64,000 bases of DNA from Pseudomonas sp. MF4836 (lineage in GTDB: Bacteria > Pseudomonadota > Gammaproteobacteria > Pseudomonadales > Pseudomonadaceae): contig NZ_MVOL01000009.1 of assembly GCF_002018875.1 (NCBI RefSeq), forward strand, positions 1 through 64,000. The letters run 5' to 3'. The notes below the pieces were generated by a model that had not been told where the DNA came from, ran no database searches, and saw nothing but the letters and a program-made list of their open reading frames with translations. Positions 1 to 8,528 of the stretch are shown piece by piece; position 1 is the stretch's first letter; every line of letters starts with the position of its first letter. The translations under genes and the position numbers were made by a program.

Positions 1-238
1 GCTGCACGAAGGAGGACACGGCGCCATGCACATAGCGCACTGGCGTCTCGCCGTGCCAGAGGGTCAGCAGCGCGGACCGATCCAGCACCTGCCCAAAGTC
101 GATGGCCGGATTGGCACTGGTCAGTTCGACAGCCAGATGAAAGGTCTCGGACAGCGCTTCATGCAAGGTGAACTCAACAACCTCAAAAGACTCGTTGTTA
201 ATGCTGAAGGTAAAGCGCAGATCGGCTTGGCTGGCCAT
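1..238 (-). CDS. vgrG: VgrG/TssI type VI secretion spike protein, 5' part only
   Basis: The minus strand encodes 79 codons from ATG at 238 to the window edge, beginning MASQADLRFTFSINN and continuing through a segment ending HGAVSSFVQ. This is the typical start of VgrG proteins (Rhs/Vgr family, gp27-like N-terminal domain), the trimeric spike at the tip of the type VI secretion tube. An AGGGAG ribosome site lies about six bases before the ATG. The rest of the gene is outside the window, so any C-terminal effector extension is unknown. It is divergent from the haem regulatory genes and probably unrelated to them. The family call is from recognition of the N-terminus only. Confidence 0.8.
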   Translation of the reverse strand, partial: MASQADLRFTFSINNESFEVVEFTLHEALSETFHLAVELTSANPAIDFGQVLDRSALLTLWHGETPVRYVHGAVSSFVQ

Positions 239-392
239 GCATAACTCCCTGTTACTGAGTTCCTGATCTCTAAAGCCCTGGGCTTGTACCGGCCGGCAGG
301 GCTGTCGCCTGACTGCGGGAATCTAGAGTGGGGAGCGAGCGTGAGGCTATAAGGTGAGTCTGAAACTCACCCAGGACTTGACCAAGCACGTA

Positions 393-411
393 GATGATAA
401 GCATTATCATC
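393..411. promoter_or_regulatory. Fur box upstream of the haem-signalling sigma factor
   Basis: GATGATAAGCATTATCATC is a near-perfect palindrome. Its last 15 aligned positions match the Fur consensus core ATGATAATCATTATC at 14 of 15. It lies 29 bases before the GTG start of the ECF sigma gene, where Fur would block the promoter. This fits iron-repressed expression of the locus. Confidence 0.88.
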
Positions 412-439
412 AACTGCAAAAAATGGATCAGGCCCCGCT

Positions 440-958
440 GTGAGTCAATCGCGCTTCAACAATGTCTTCCTCACTCAACGAATTTCTCTGCTGCGCACGC
501 TGGAGCGGATGGTCGATAACCACAGCACCGCCGAGGACCTGCTGCAGGAAACCTACCTTCGTGTGACCCGGGCCCTCAATGAACGGGCCATCGATCACCT
601 CGAACCCTTTGTGTTCCAGACCGCGCGCAACCTGGCTCTGGACCACTTGCGCGCGCGCCGCATCCAGGGCAGGACCCTGCTCGAAGACGTGCCGATGGAA
701 GTGGTGGAGAACGTCGCCGCCCCCACCAGCAGCGCAGAGGATGCGGCCCATGCCGAACAACTGCTTGAGCGCCTGAACCTCAGCCTCAATCAGCTCAGCC
801 CGCGCCAGCAGCGGATTTTTATCCTCAGCCGCCTGCACGGTCACAGTTATCAGGAGATCGCCGAAGAACTGCGGGTGTCCCTGAGCACAGTGCAAAAGGA
901 ATTGAAACTGATCATGGCCATCTGCATCGGCGTCGCCGAACGCCTGGACTCACAGTGA
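440..958 (+). CDS. hxuI: ECF sigma factor, FecI/HxuI type (haem-uptake signalling)
   Basis: The 172-residue protein has the two ECF regions. Region 2 (about residues 10-75) includes AEDLLQETYLRV. Region 4 (about 110-165) includes LSPRQQRIFILSRLHGHSYQEIAEEL, the -35-binding helix-turn-helix. It lacks extra domains, as in FecI-type iron-starvation sigma factors. The GTG start is used because an upstream ATG at 423 runs into a stop after six codons. A Fur box lies just upstream, and an anti-sigma gene and a haem-type TonB receptor follow. The order sigma, anti-sigma, receptor matches HxuI-HxuR-HxuA of P. aeruginosa, so the specific name rests on neighbours. Confidence 0.87.
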   Translation: MSQSRFNNVFLTQRISLLRTLERMVDNHSTAEDLLQETYLRVTRALNERAIDHLEPFVFQTARNLALDHLRARRIQGRTLLEDVPMEVVENVAAPTSSAEDAAHAEQLLERLNLSLNQLSPRQQRIFILSRLHGHSYQEIAEELRVSLSTVQKELKLIMAICIGVAERLDSQ

Positions 959-1157
959 GTCTTAGAACCTGTTCACGATCCAGCGAGCGATGCTCAGCCA
1001 CTTGTTAATGCCCCATGAACCAAGCACAGCGGATCGTGACCAGGTTCCGAGCTGATGATCGGAACGACTGCGTCAGCCCCGGGGGTTTGCTAACCTTGCC
1101 CGGCTTTCGCTCTCTCTTGAAAAAACAGCTGTGCACAGACACAGCCGAGGAACACCC

Positions 1158-2129
1158 GTGACGGATACTCACCGCGCCGAGCCGCCTAACCCCTCGGGCG
1201 CCTCTCCACAGGAGCTGGCCATGGATCAGGCGCTGGACTGGCTGATCGTGCTGGACCATCCCAGTGCCGAGCAAACCCGACAATTCCAGCAATGGCTGGC
1301 GGCCTCCGCACTCAATGCCCAGGCCTTCGAGAAAGCCCAGGCGATCTGGAACGGCCCGCACGTGGCGCAATCCGCCGTCGCCCTCGACAGCACCCCACCC
1401 AAGGTGTCACGCCTGGCCCGCCTGCGACCCCACTGGAAACCCCTGGCCACGGCCGCGGTACTGGTGCTCGGGCTGTTCAGCTTCAGCAATCTGCCCCTGC
1501 GCCTGCAGGCCGACCACCTAACCCAGGTCGGCGAACGTCAGCGCCTGCAACTGGAAGACGGCTCCAAGGTGCTGCTCAATACCAACTCGGCGTTTTCCAG
1601 CGACATCGACGATCAGCAGCGCGTGGCCCGGCTGTATCAGGGCGAAGCTTATTTCGAGATCCCGGCCAACCGCGGCCTGCCCCTGGAGCTGGAGGCCGGC
1701 CCGGTCCGGGCCAGCGTGCGCGATACCACCTTTGCCGTGCGCTACCTGGACGGCATTGCCCAGGTCCAGGTGCAGCGCGGCGCTATCGACTTGCGGGCGA
1801 CCCATGCCGACCAGCGCATTCGCCTGTCCGCCGGGGAAAGCGTGCGCGTCGGCCCCCAGGGCTTCGAACCCCCGGCCAAACTCGATGCAGACAAGGAGCT
1901 GGCCTGGGTCCAAGGTCGCCTGGTGTTCGAAAACTGCCCGATGAGCCAGGTCCTGGCCGAACTGCGGCGCTATTACCCGGGCTGGATCGTCAACAACAAC
2001 CCGCGCCTGGCCGATGTGGCCGTGACCGGCAATTACCGCCTCGACCAGCCCCTGAATGTGGTGCGATCCCTGGCCCACATCACCTCTGCGCGGCTCTCGG
2101 AATTCCCGGCGCTGGTGATCATCAATTGA
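1158..2129 (+). CDS. hxuR: FecR-type anti-sigma factor, HxuR-like
   Basis: About 323 residues when read from GTG 1158, which has GAGGA seven bases upstream. An in-frame ATG at 1131 would add nine residues but has a poorer site. The N-terminal cytoplasmic domain (about 15-65, DUF4880-like) binds the sigma factor. One membrane helix follows (PLATAAVLVLGLFSFSN), then a periplasmic FecR domain and a C-terminal STN-like segment containing ELAWVQGRLVFENCPMSQVL. In this family the periplasmic part reads the loaded state of the receptor and releases the sigma factor. A 200-bp gap separates it from the sigma gene. A Fur-like box overlaps its stop. Confidence 0.86.
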   Translation: MTDTHRAEPPNPSGASPQELAMDQALDWLIVLDHPSAEQTRQFQQWLAASALNAQAFEKAQAIWNGPHVAQSAVALDSTPPKVSRLARLRPHWKPLATAAVLVLGLFSFSNLPLRLQADHLTQVGERQRLQLEDGSKVLLNTNSAFSSDIDDQQRVARLYQGEAYFEIPANRGLPLELEAGPVRASVRDTTFAVRYLDGIAQVQVQRGAIDLRATHADQRIRLSAGESVRVGPQGFEPPAKLDADKELAWVQGRLVFENCPMSQVLAELRRYYPGWIVNNNPRLADVAVTGNYRLDQPLNVVRSLAHITSARLSEFPALVIIN

Positions 2130-2146
2130 GAATAATTATTTTTACT
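2128..2146. promoter_or_regulatory. Possible second Fur box before the haem receptor
   Basis: GAGAATAATTATTTTTACT matches the 19-bp Fur consensus at 12 positions and sits about 100 bases before the receptor ATG, overlapping the anti-sigma stop codon. A further AT-rich inverted repeat, AATGC...GCATT, follows near 2180-2198. It is plausible as a separate iron-controlled promoter for the receptor, but weaker than the upstream box. Confidence 0.45.
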
Positions 2147-2248
2147 CGATAGCCTTGGGTCGTACGTCTCGTTATAGCCAATGCAATTGATTCGCATTTT
2201 AAATGCTGATCTGCACCTATAAGATTCGTGCGACCCGGAGCGCTTTCG

Positions 2249-4855
2249 ATGTCCTCTCGCCTCAACAGCCGATCCCCTGTTCCCTCTGCCCGCCTGCAAA
2301 GTTGCACCCTGTCGTTGCTGACCGCCGCGATCCTGCTGGCCGGCGCCCAGGCCACGCCCGCCATGGCCGCCACTGCCCCGGCGCAGTCCAGTTCGAGCAT
2401 GGGCAATTATCATTTCGCCATTGCCCAGCAACCCCTGGTCTCGGCGCTCAATGCCTTTACCGCGGTCACCGGCTGGCAGGTGGGGCTGCCCGCAGAACTG
2501 GGCGCCGGCGTCGCCTCCCCTGGTGTGCGCGGCTCGCTGCCGCCGGAAAAAGCCCTGGACCGGCTGCTGGCAGGCACCAACCTGAACTATCGCAAACTCG
2601 GGAACAACACCATCGTCCTGGAAAAGCGCAGCGGCGCCGACGTGGTCAACCTGCAGCAGATGACCATCAGTGCGACCCGCCAGGAACAGGACGTCAGTTC
2701 GGTGCCGAGCACGGTGACGGTGCAGGACCGCACCCAGCTCGACCGGCAGAACGTGAATAACATCAAGGAGCTGACGCGCTACGAACCCGGCGTATCGGTC
2801 GGTGGTGCAGGCAAGCGCGGTGGCGGCATCAGCGGCTACAACATCCGCGGCATCGACGGCGACCGGATCCTGACCCAGGTGGATGGGGTCGAAGTGCCCA
2901 GCAGCTTCTTCAACGGCCCCTACGCCGAAACCCAGCGCAACTACGTCGACCCGGAAATCATCAAGCGCGTGGAAATCCTGCGCGGCCCGGCCTCGGCGCT
3001 CTACGGCAGCAATGCCATCGGCGGCGCGGTGAGCTATTTCACCCTCGACCCGGACGACATCATCAAACCCGGCCAGGACCTGGGCGCACGCCTGAAAACC
3101 GGCTACAGCTCCGCCGACAACAGCTGGCTGACCTCCGGCACCTTCGCCGGGCGCAGCGGTGAGTTCGACGGTTTGCTGCACCTGAGCCAGCGCAACGGCC
3201 GTGAAACCGAGTCCTACGGCAGCACCGGCGGCACCGGCCTGAAACGCACCGAAGCCAACCCGGAAACCGTGCGCACCACCAACGTGCTGGCCAAGCTGGG
3301 CTGGAATTACAACGACGATTCGCGCCTGGGCCTGACCTACGAAAAGTACAAGGACGACCGTGACAGCAATCAGCGCAGCGTGGTCGGCGGCTTGTTCTTC
3401 AACGGCATGGGCAGCAACCTGTATCGCGCCCGTACCGCCAACGACACCGTCACCCGCGAGCGTTTCGGCCTGGAGCACAGCTTTGCCCTCGACAGCCTGC
3501 TGGTGGACAAGATCAAGTGGAGCCTGAACTACCAGATCGCCAAGACCGACCAGCATGCCGATGAGATCTACCAATCCGGGCGCCGCGTGGCCCGCACCCG
3601 CGACACCCTGTACCAGGAAAAACAGTGGGTCTTCGACGCCCAGCTGGACAAGGCGTTCAGCATTGCCGATACCGAGCACCTGCTGACCTACGGCACCAAC
3701 ATCAAGCAACAGAAAGTCACCGGTTACCGCTCCGGCACCGCCGTCTGCCTCAACGTGGCCACCAACTGCCCGGTCATCGGCGGGCCGAGCCTGATGCCGG
3801 CGGACAGCCTGGTCAAATCCAGTGACTTCCCGGACCCGACCATCAACACCTACGGCGTGTTCGTCCAGGACCAGATTCGCTGGAACGACTGGACCTTCCT
3901 GCCGAGCCTGCGCTACGACTACACCCAGCTCAAACCCCACGTGACCGATCAGTTCATCAATACCATCGTCGCTGCCGGCGGCAGTGCCAGCGAAATCGAC
4001 GCCAAGGAAAAAACCTGGCATCGCCTGTCGCCCAAGTTCGGCCTGACCTACGCCCTGACCGAGCAGTACACCTGGTACGGCCAGTACGCCGAAGGCTTCC
4101 GCACACCGACCGCCAAGGCCTTGTACGGGCGCTTCGAAAACCCGGGCCTCGGCTACTCGGTCACGCCGAACCCGAACCTGAAGCCGGAGAAAAGCCAGAG
4201 CTGGGAAACCGGCCTGCGCGGCAACTTCGAGCACGGCAACTTCGATGTGGCGGTGTTCTATAACAAGTACCGCGACTTCATCAACGAAGACGCCATTGCT
4301 CCGGGCTACAACCAGGTCAAGTTCCTCAGCGCCAACATCAAGCACGCCACCATCAAGGGCGCGGAAGTCAAAGGCCGCCTGAACCTGGACGCCCTGGGCG
4401 CTCCCCAGGGGCTCTACACCCAGGGCTCGGTGGCATACGCCTACGGGCGCAACGCCGACAACGGCGAGCCACTCAACAGCGTCAACCCGCTCAAGGGCGT
4501 GTTTGGCCTGGGCTACGACCAGGACAACTACGGCACCCTGCTCAGCTGGACCCTGGTCAAACGCAAGGATCGGGTGGATGACAACGCATTCAAGGCGCCG
4601 GACGGCCTGACTAGCAGCAGCCAGTTCAAGACCCCGGGCTTCGGCATTCTCGACCTGACCGGCTTCTACAAGGTCACCGACGACGTCACCGTCAACGCCG
4701 GCCTGTACAACCTGACCGACAAGAAATACTGGAACTGGGACGACGTACGCGGCTACGACGGGGTCGGCGAAGCCGGCATGCTCAACCCCGCCAACCTCGA
4801 CCGCCTGACCGCTCCCGGGCGCAACGTCTCGGTCAATCTGGTGTGGGATATCTGA
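2249..4855 (+). CDS. hxuA: TonB-dependent haem receptor with signalling domain (HxuA/HasR-like)
   Basis: The 868-residue outer-membrane protein starts at ATG 2249 with CGGAG upstream. A longer GTG start at 2228 is less likely. A long signal peptide (MSSRLNSRSP... ending near PAMAA) is followed by an STN domain (about 55-125, YHFAIAQQPLVSALNAF), a plug with VEILRGPASALYGSNAIGGAV, and a 22-strand barrel ending NVSVNLVWDI with a terminal aromatic pattern. The FRTPTAKALYGRFENPG and NPNLKPEKSQSWE blocks are typical of haem/haemoglobin receptors. The STN domain and the sigma/anti-sigma genes upstream mark it as a transducer. The haem oxygenase downstream supports haem as substrate. Confidence 0.87.
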   Translation: MSSRLNSRSPVPSARLQSCTLSLLTAAILLAGAQATPAMAATAPAQSSSSMGNYHFAIAQQPLVSALNAFTAVTGWQVGLPAELGAGVASPGVRGSLPPEKALDRLLAGTNLNYRKLGNNTIVLEKRSGADVVNLQQMTISATRQEQDVSSVPSTVTVQDRTQLDRQNVNNIKELTRYEPGVSVGGAGKRGGGISGYNIRGIDGDRILTQVDGVEVPSSFFNGPYAETQRNYVDPEIIKRVEILRGPASALYGSNAIGGAVSYFTLDPDDIIKPGQDLGARLKTGYSSADNSWLTSGTFAGRSGEFDGLLHLSQRNGRETESYGSTGGTGLKRTEANPETVRTTNVLAKLGWNYNDDSRLGLTYEKYKDDRDSNQRSVVGGLFFNGMGSNLYRARTANDTVTRERFGLEHSFALDSLLVDKIKWSLNYQIAKTDQHADEIYQSGRRVARTRDTLYQEKQWVFDAQLDKAFSIADTEHLLTYGTNIKQQKVTGYRSGTAVCLNVATNCPVIGGPSLMPADSLVKSSDFPDPTINTYGVFVQDQIRWNDWTFLPSLRYDYTQLKPHVTDQFINTIVAAGGSASEIDAKEKTWHRLSPKFGLTYALTEQYTWYGQYAEGFRTPTAKALYGRFENPGLGYSVTPNPNLKPEKSQSWETGLRGNFEHGNFDVAVFYNKYRDFINEDAIAPGYNQVKFLSANIKHATIKGAEVKGRLNLDALGAPQGLYTQGSVAYAYGRNADNGEPLNSVNPLKGVFGLGYDQDNYGTLLSWTLVKRKDRVDDNAFKAPDGLTSSSQFKTPGFGILDLTGFYKVTDDVTVNAGLYNLTDKKYWNWDDVRGYDGVGEAGMLNPANLDRLTAPGRNVSVNLVWDI

Positions 4856-4866
4856 TCCATCCAGCG

Positions 4867-4906
4867 CCTCGCTGCCCTTTTTTTTCATGGGCAGTGAGGT
4901 TTTTTT
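4867..4906 (+). terminator. Rho-independent terminator after the haem receptor
   Basis: An 11-bp stem, CCTCGCTGCCC pairing with GGGCAGTGAGG (one G-U pair), is followed by seven T residues. It separates the receptor from the haem oxygenase gene, so the latter depends on read-through or its own promoter. Confidence 0.85.
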
Positions 4907-4969
4907 ACTGTGTCGCGTCTTCTTGTTCGTCTAGTCACTTAAGTGCATCTCATTCTCAAGGACATCTTC

Positions 4970-5578
4970 ATGACCGCCCAGGATTCTACCCAGCCTCATC
5001 ACCTGCGCTCGCAACGCCTGAACCAGATCACCCACGAGCCGCACACCAAGCTCGACACCCTGGTCAAGGCCCACGCGCCGTTTGAAACCCAGGGCAACTT
5101 CGCCCGCTTCGTGGTTGCGCAGTACCTGTTCCAGTCGGAACTGGTGGACCTGTACAACGATGCCGAACTGAACAAAATCGTCCCTGACCTCGCGGCCCGC
5201 TGCCGCGCCGAAGCGGCCAAGGCCGACCTGGCCGACCTCGACACCGAAGTCCCGGCACCGGTAGCCGGCGCGGTGAGCAACCCGAGCCAGGCCGAAGCCC
5301 TGGGCTGGATCTTCGTTTCCGAAGGCTCCAAGCTCGGCGCCGCGTTCCTGATCAAGCGCGCCGTAGGCCTGGGCCTGAGCGAAACCTTCGGTGCTCGCCA
5401 CCTGGGCGAACCGGCCGGCGGCCGTGCCGAAGGCTGGAAGAGCTTCGTCAAGACCCTCGACGGCCTGACGTTCAGCGCCGAAGAAGAAGCCGCGGCGGAA
5501 AAAGGCGCCCTGGATGCCTTCAACCGCTTCACCGTGCTGCTCGAACAGGCTTACGCCAGCGCCCCGGAACTGGCCTGA
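4970..5578 (+). CDS. hemO: Haem oxygenase, HemO/PigA type
   Basis: The 202-residue protein starts at ATG 4970 with AAGGA eight bases upstream. It aligns along its length with P. aeruginosa PigA/HemO by eye: LRSQRLNQITHEPHTKL carries the proximal haem ligand (His25, in EPHTKL), and FARFVVAQYLFQ, EALGWIFVSEGSKLGAAFL and GARHLGEPAGGRAEGWKSFV follow. It opens the haem ring to biliverdin, CO and iron in the cytoplasm, the last step of the uptake pathway encoded upstream. A strong terminator precedes it, so it may be transcribed separately. Confidence 0.93.
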   Translation: MTAQDSTQPHHLRSQRLNQITHEPHTKLDTLVKAHAPFETQGNFARFVVAQYLFQSELVDLYNDAELNKIVPDLAARCRAEAAKADLADLDTEVPAPVAGAVSNPSQAEALGWIFVSEGSKLGAAFLIKRAVGLGLSETFGARHLGEPAGGRAEGWKSFVKTLDGLTFSAEEEAAAEKGALDAFNRFTVLLEQAYASAPELA

Positions 5579-5653
5579 CGCAACCTGGGCAGGCCAGGCC
5601 CGACAAGGGCTGGCTTGCCCCTTTCAGCGACTTGGGTACCTGGCTTGAGCCGC

Positions 5654-5680
5654 CGCCAGCTTGCCGGCGATGGCTTTTTT
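5654..5680 (+). terminator. Possible terminator or REP-like hairpin after hemO
   Basis: CGCCAGCTTGCCGGCG forms an imperfect hairpin followed after a few bases by TTTTTT. The motif GCTTGCCGGCGATGGC resembles Pseudomonas REP sequences, so it may be a repeat that also ends hemO transcription. Confidence 0.45.
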
Positions 5681-5731
5681 CAGAAAACCGACCCAGGATT
5701 AAGCCTCTGCTCGTCACTCACCAGCGAACCC

Positions 5732-6133
5732 ATGACCCGCTCCCCCCGACCCGCCTCGAAGCTCTCGCGCCTGCTCTTCGGCCTGCTGGCCTACACCAGC
5801 CTGGCCATCGGCCTGATCGCCATCGTCGTGCCTGGCCTGCCGACCACCGAATTCATCCTGCTGGCCGCCTGGGCCGCCACCAAAAGCTCGCCACGCCTCA
5901 GCGCCTGGCTGGAAAACCATCGCCTGTTCGGCCCCATCCTCAGTAACTGGCGCAACGGCAAGATCGTCAGCCGCCGGGCCAAGGTCAGCGCCACCCTGAG
6001 CATGCTGCTGTGCGCCGGACTGATGCTGGCCCTGCTCAATCATCACTGGACCATGTACCTGGCCATCGGCGGCATGAGCCTGGGCAACCTGTGGATCTGG
6101 TCGCGGCCAGAGGCCTTGCCTCAGATTTCCTAG
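5732..6133 (+). CDS. DUF454 (YbaN-type) small inner-membrane protein
   Basis: The 133-residue protein has a first hydrophobic pair ([29 protein letters not shown], about 14-40) with the [15 protein letters not shown] signature of the DUF454/YbaN family, and a second hydrophobic stretch near the C-terminus. The family has no established function. It follows hemO by about 150 bases in the same direction, separated by a possible hairpin. A role in haem or iron handling would be a guess from location. Confidence 0.75.
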   Translation: MTRSPRPASKLSRLLFGLLAYTSLAIGLIAIVVPGLPTTEFILLAAWAATKSSPRLSAWLENHRLFGPILSNWRNGKIVSRRAKVSATLSMLLCAGLMLALLNHHWTMYLAIGGMSLGNLWIWSRPEALPQIS

Positions 6134-6270
6134 CCGAAGATGACCGCTCGTCGGCTGCGTCTCACGCAAATGCCGCGCAAGCCGATGTTCCGGGCATAGC
6201 GCTGAATGGACTTGGCGCCATGAGTCATCCGACTCAAGGCTCATCACCTGTCCCTTCGCGAGATCGCCCC

Positions 6271-8409
6271 ATGCTCGACTCTCTCTCCATCCGCCTGAAA
6301 ATCGTGCTGTTGTCCGGACTGTGCCTGCTGGGCGTGGTCGGGTTGATCGTTGGCATGAACCTCTACCAGACCAACCAGAACAACCAGTTGGTCAGCACCT
6401 CCAGCACCCGGATGCTCACGGGCAGCGTGCAGAACCTGTTGCAATCCAGAGCGGGCGAACAGGCGGTCAGGCTGCAACGGAGTTTCGGCGACAGCCTGCT
6501 GGCAGTGACCGCCCTGGCCGACCAGGTCAAGGATCTGCGGGCCATGGCCGGCAAACGTGCCCTCGAAGCCTCGGCGCTGCGTGAAGAACTGAACCAGAGC
6601 CTGAAGACCGCATTCGAGCGCAATGCCAAGGTGCTGGGCATCTGGCTGGCCTTCGAGCCCGACGCCCTCGACGGCAAGGACAGCGAGTTCGCCAATGACC
6701 TGGCCCGGGGCTCCAACGAGCACGGGCGCTTTGCCAGCTACTGGAGCCGCGCCGGCGGCACCGGGCTGAACACGGTGATGACCAACGAAGACCTGAGCAA
6801 AACCACCCTCAGCCTCAGCGGTACGCCCTACAACAGCTGGTACACCTGCCCACGCGACGGCAAGCGCACCTGCCTGCTGGACCCCTACGCCGATACCGTC
6901 GGCGGCAAGTTGATGCTGATGACCACCATTTCCCTGCCGTTGATCATCGACGGCAAGGTGCTGGGGGTGATCGGCGTCGACATCGCCCTGGACTCCCTGC
7001 AAGCCGCTGCCGCTGACGCCCAGCGTGAACTGTTCAACGGTGCCGGGCATATGCTGATCGTCTCCGGCAGCGGGGTCCTGGCCGCCTACAGCTCGGACGC
7101 GAGCAAAGTCGGCAAGAACATCGGCGACACCCTCGGCGCCGACGGCAAGGACGTGCTCCAACTGCTAAACGGCAACAGCCCGCAAACCCTGCAACAGGGC
7201 GACCTGATCCGCAACGTGTACCCGGTGAGCCCGATTGCCGACGCCAAGCCCTGGGGCGTGGCCATCGACTTGCCACAGCAGGTGCTGCTGGCCGACTCGA
7301 TAAAACTCCAGGCCGTGCTCGATGACGCCCAGGCCAGCGGTACCCTCAAGGCCCTGCTGGTGGCCACCGGCGCCGGCCTGCTGGGCCTGTTGCTGATCTG
7401 CCTCAGCGCCTCGGGCGTGACCCGGCCGATCAACAGCGTGGCGCAGATGCTCAAGGCCATTGCCAGCGGCGACGGTGACCTGACCCAACGCCTGCACTAC
7501 AGCAAACAGGACGAGTTGGGCGAACTGGTGAACTGGTTCAACCGTTTCCTCGACAAGCTGCAGCCGACCATCGCCCAGATCAAGCAGAGCATCACCGACG
7601 CCCGTGGCACCGCCGATCAGTCTTCGGCCATCGCCCGCCAGACCAGCGAAGGCATGCAGGTGCAGTTCCGTGAAATCGACCAGGTGGCCACCGCCTCCAA
7701 CGAAATGAGCGCCACCGCCCACGACGTTGCCAACAGCGCTTCCAACGCAGCCAACGCGGCACGCGGCGCCGACCAGTCGGCCCGGGAAGGCATGACCATC
7801 ATCGAGCGCAGCACCCGTGATATCAGCACCCTGGCCGAGGAAGTGAGCAAGGCGGTGACCGAGGTCGAAGCCCTGGCGGTCAACAGCGAACAGATCGGCT
7901 CGGTGCTGGAAGTGATCCGCAGCATTGCCGAGCAGACCAACCTGCTGGCCCTCAACGCCGCCATCGAAGCCGCCCGCGCCGGGGAAAGCGGACGCGGGTT
8001 CGCGGTGGTCGCCGACGAGGTGCGCAACCTGGCCAAACGCACCCAGGACTCGGTGGAAGAAATCCGCCAGGTGATCGAACGCATCCAGAACGGCACCCGT
8101 GGCGTGGTGGCGACCATGCACTCGAGCCAGACCCAGGCCCACAACAACGCCGGCCAGATCCAGCAGGCCGTGCAGGCCCTGGGCAAGATCAGCGATGCGG
8201 TGACGGTCATCAGCGACATGAACCTGCAGATCGCCAGCGCCGCCGAACAGCAAAGCGCCGTGGCCGAAGAGGTCAACCGCAATGTCTCGGCGATTCGCAG
8301 CGTGACCGAAACCCTGACCGAGCAGGCCACTGAGTCGGCGAAGGTCAGCAGCCAGTTGAACGCGCTGGCGACACACCAGATGAAATTGATGGATCAGTTC
8401 CGGGTGTAA
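6271..8409 (+). CDS. Methyl-accepting chemotaxis protein with dCACHE sensor
   Basis: The 712-residue chemoreceptor runs from ATG 6271 (an in-frame ATG at 6220 would add 17 residues). A first membrane helix ([18 protein letters not shown]) precedes a periplasmic dCACHE domain (about 40-365), a second helix ([19 protein letters not shown]), a HAMP domain ([20 protein letters not shown]) and a cytoplasmic signalling tip with [21 protein letters not shown]. The sensor contains [11 protein letters not shown]...[15 protein letters not shown]. This WY-P-PY arrangement and the length recall TlpQ/McpU amine receptors, but the ligand is not established. It ends without a CheR-tethering pentapeptide. 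Confidence 0.88.
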   Translation: MLDSLSIRLKIVLLSGLCLLGVVGLIVGMNLYQTNQNNQLVSTSSTRMLTGSVQNLLQSRAGEQAVRLQRSFGDSLLAVTALADQVKDLRAMAGKRALEASALREELNQSLKTAFERNAKVLGIWLAFEPDALDGKDSEFANDLARGSNEHGRFASYWSRAGGTGLNTVMTNEDLSKTTLSLSGTPYNSWYTCPRDGKRTCLLDPYADTVGGKLMLMTTISLPLIIDGKVLGVIGVDIALDSLQAAAADAQRELFNGAGHMLIVSGSGVLAAYSSDASKVGKNIGDTLGADGKDVLQLLNGNSPQTLQQGDLIRNVYPVSPIADAKPWGVAIDLPQQVLLADSIKLQAVLDDAQASGTLKALLVATGAGLLGLLLICLSASGVTRPINSVAQMLKAIASGDGDLTQRLHYSKQDELGELVNWFNRFLDKLQPTIAQIKQSITDARGTADQSSAIARQTSEGMQVQFREIDQVATASNEMSATAHDVANSASNAANAARGADQSAREGMTIIERSTRDISTLAEEVSKAVTEVEALAVNSEQIGSVLEVIRSIAEQTNLLALNAAIEAARAGESGRGFAVVADEVRNLAKRTQDSVEEIRQVIERIQNGTRGVVATMHSSQTQAHNNAGQIQQAVQALGKISDAVTVISDMNLQIASAAEQQSAVAEEVNRNVSAIRSVTETLTEQATESAKVSSQLNALATHQMKLMDQFRV

Positions 8410-8528
8410 CCGCCCCAGGCACTACCGACCGCTGTTGGTCATGAGGGAACCGCCGGCTCTGCCAGCGGGTTCTCGACAGCCGCAGCGGTTTCGGGGTGCA
8501 ATGCCCCTCCTGCTCTGGAGGGCCTGCC

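Noticed and set aside
2033-4888. 951-codon open frame antisense to the haem receptor
   Set aside because: It is a shadow caused by GC-rich third positions; composition is Val/Gly/Ala/Gln-rich with no domain, and the plus-strand receptor is unambiguous.
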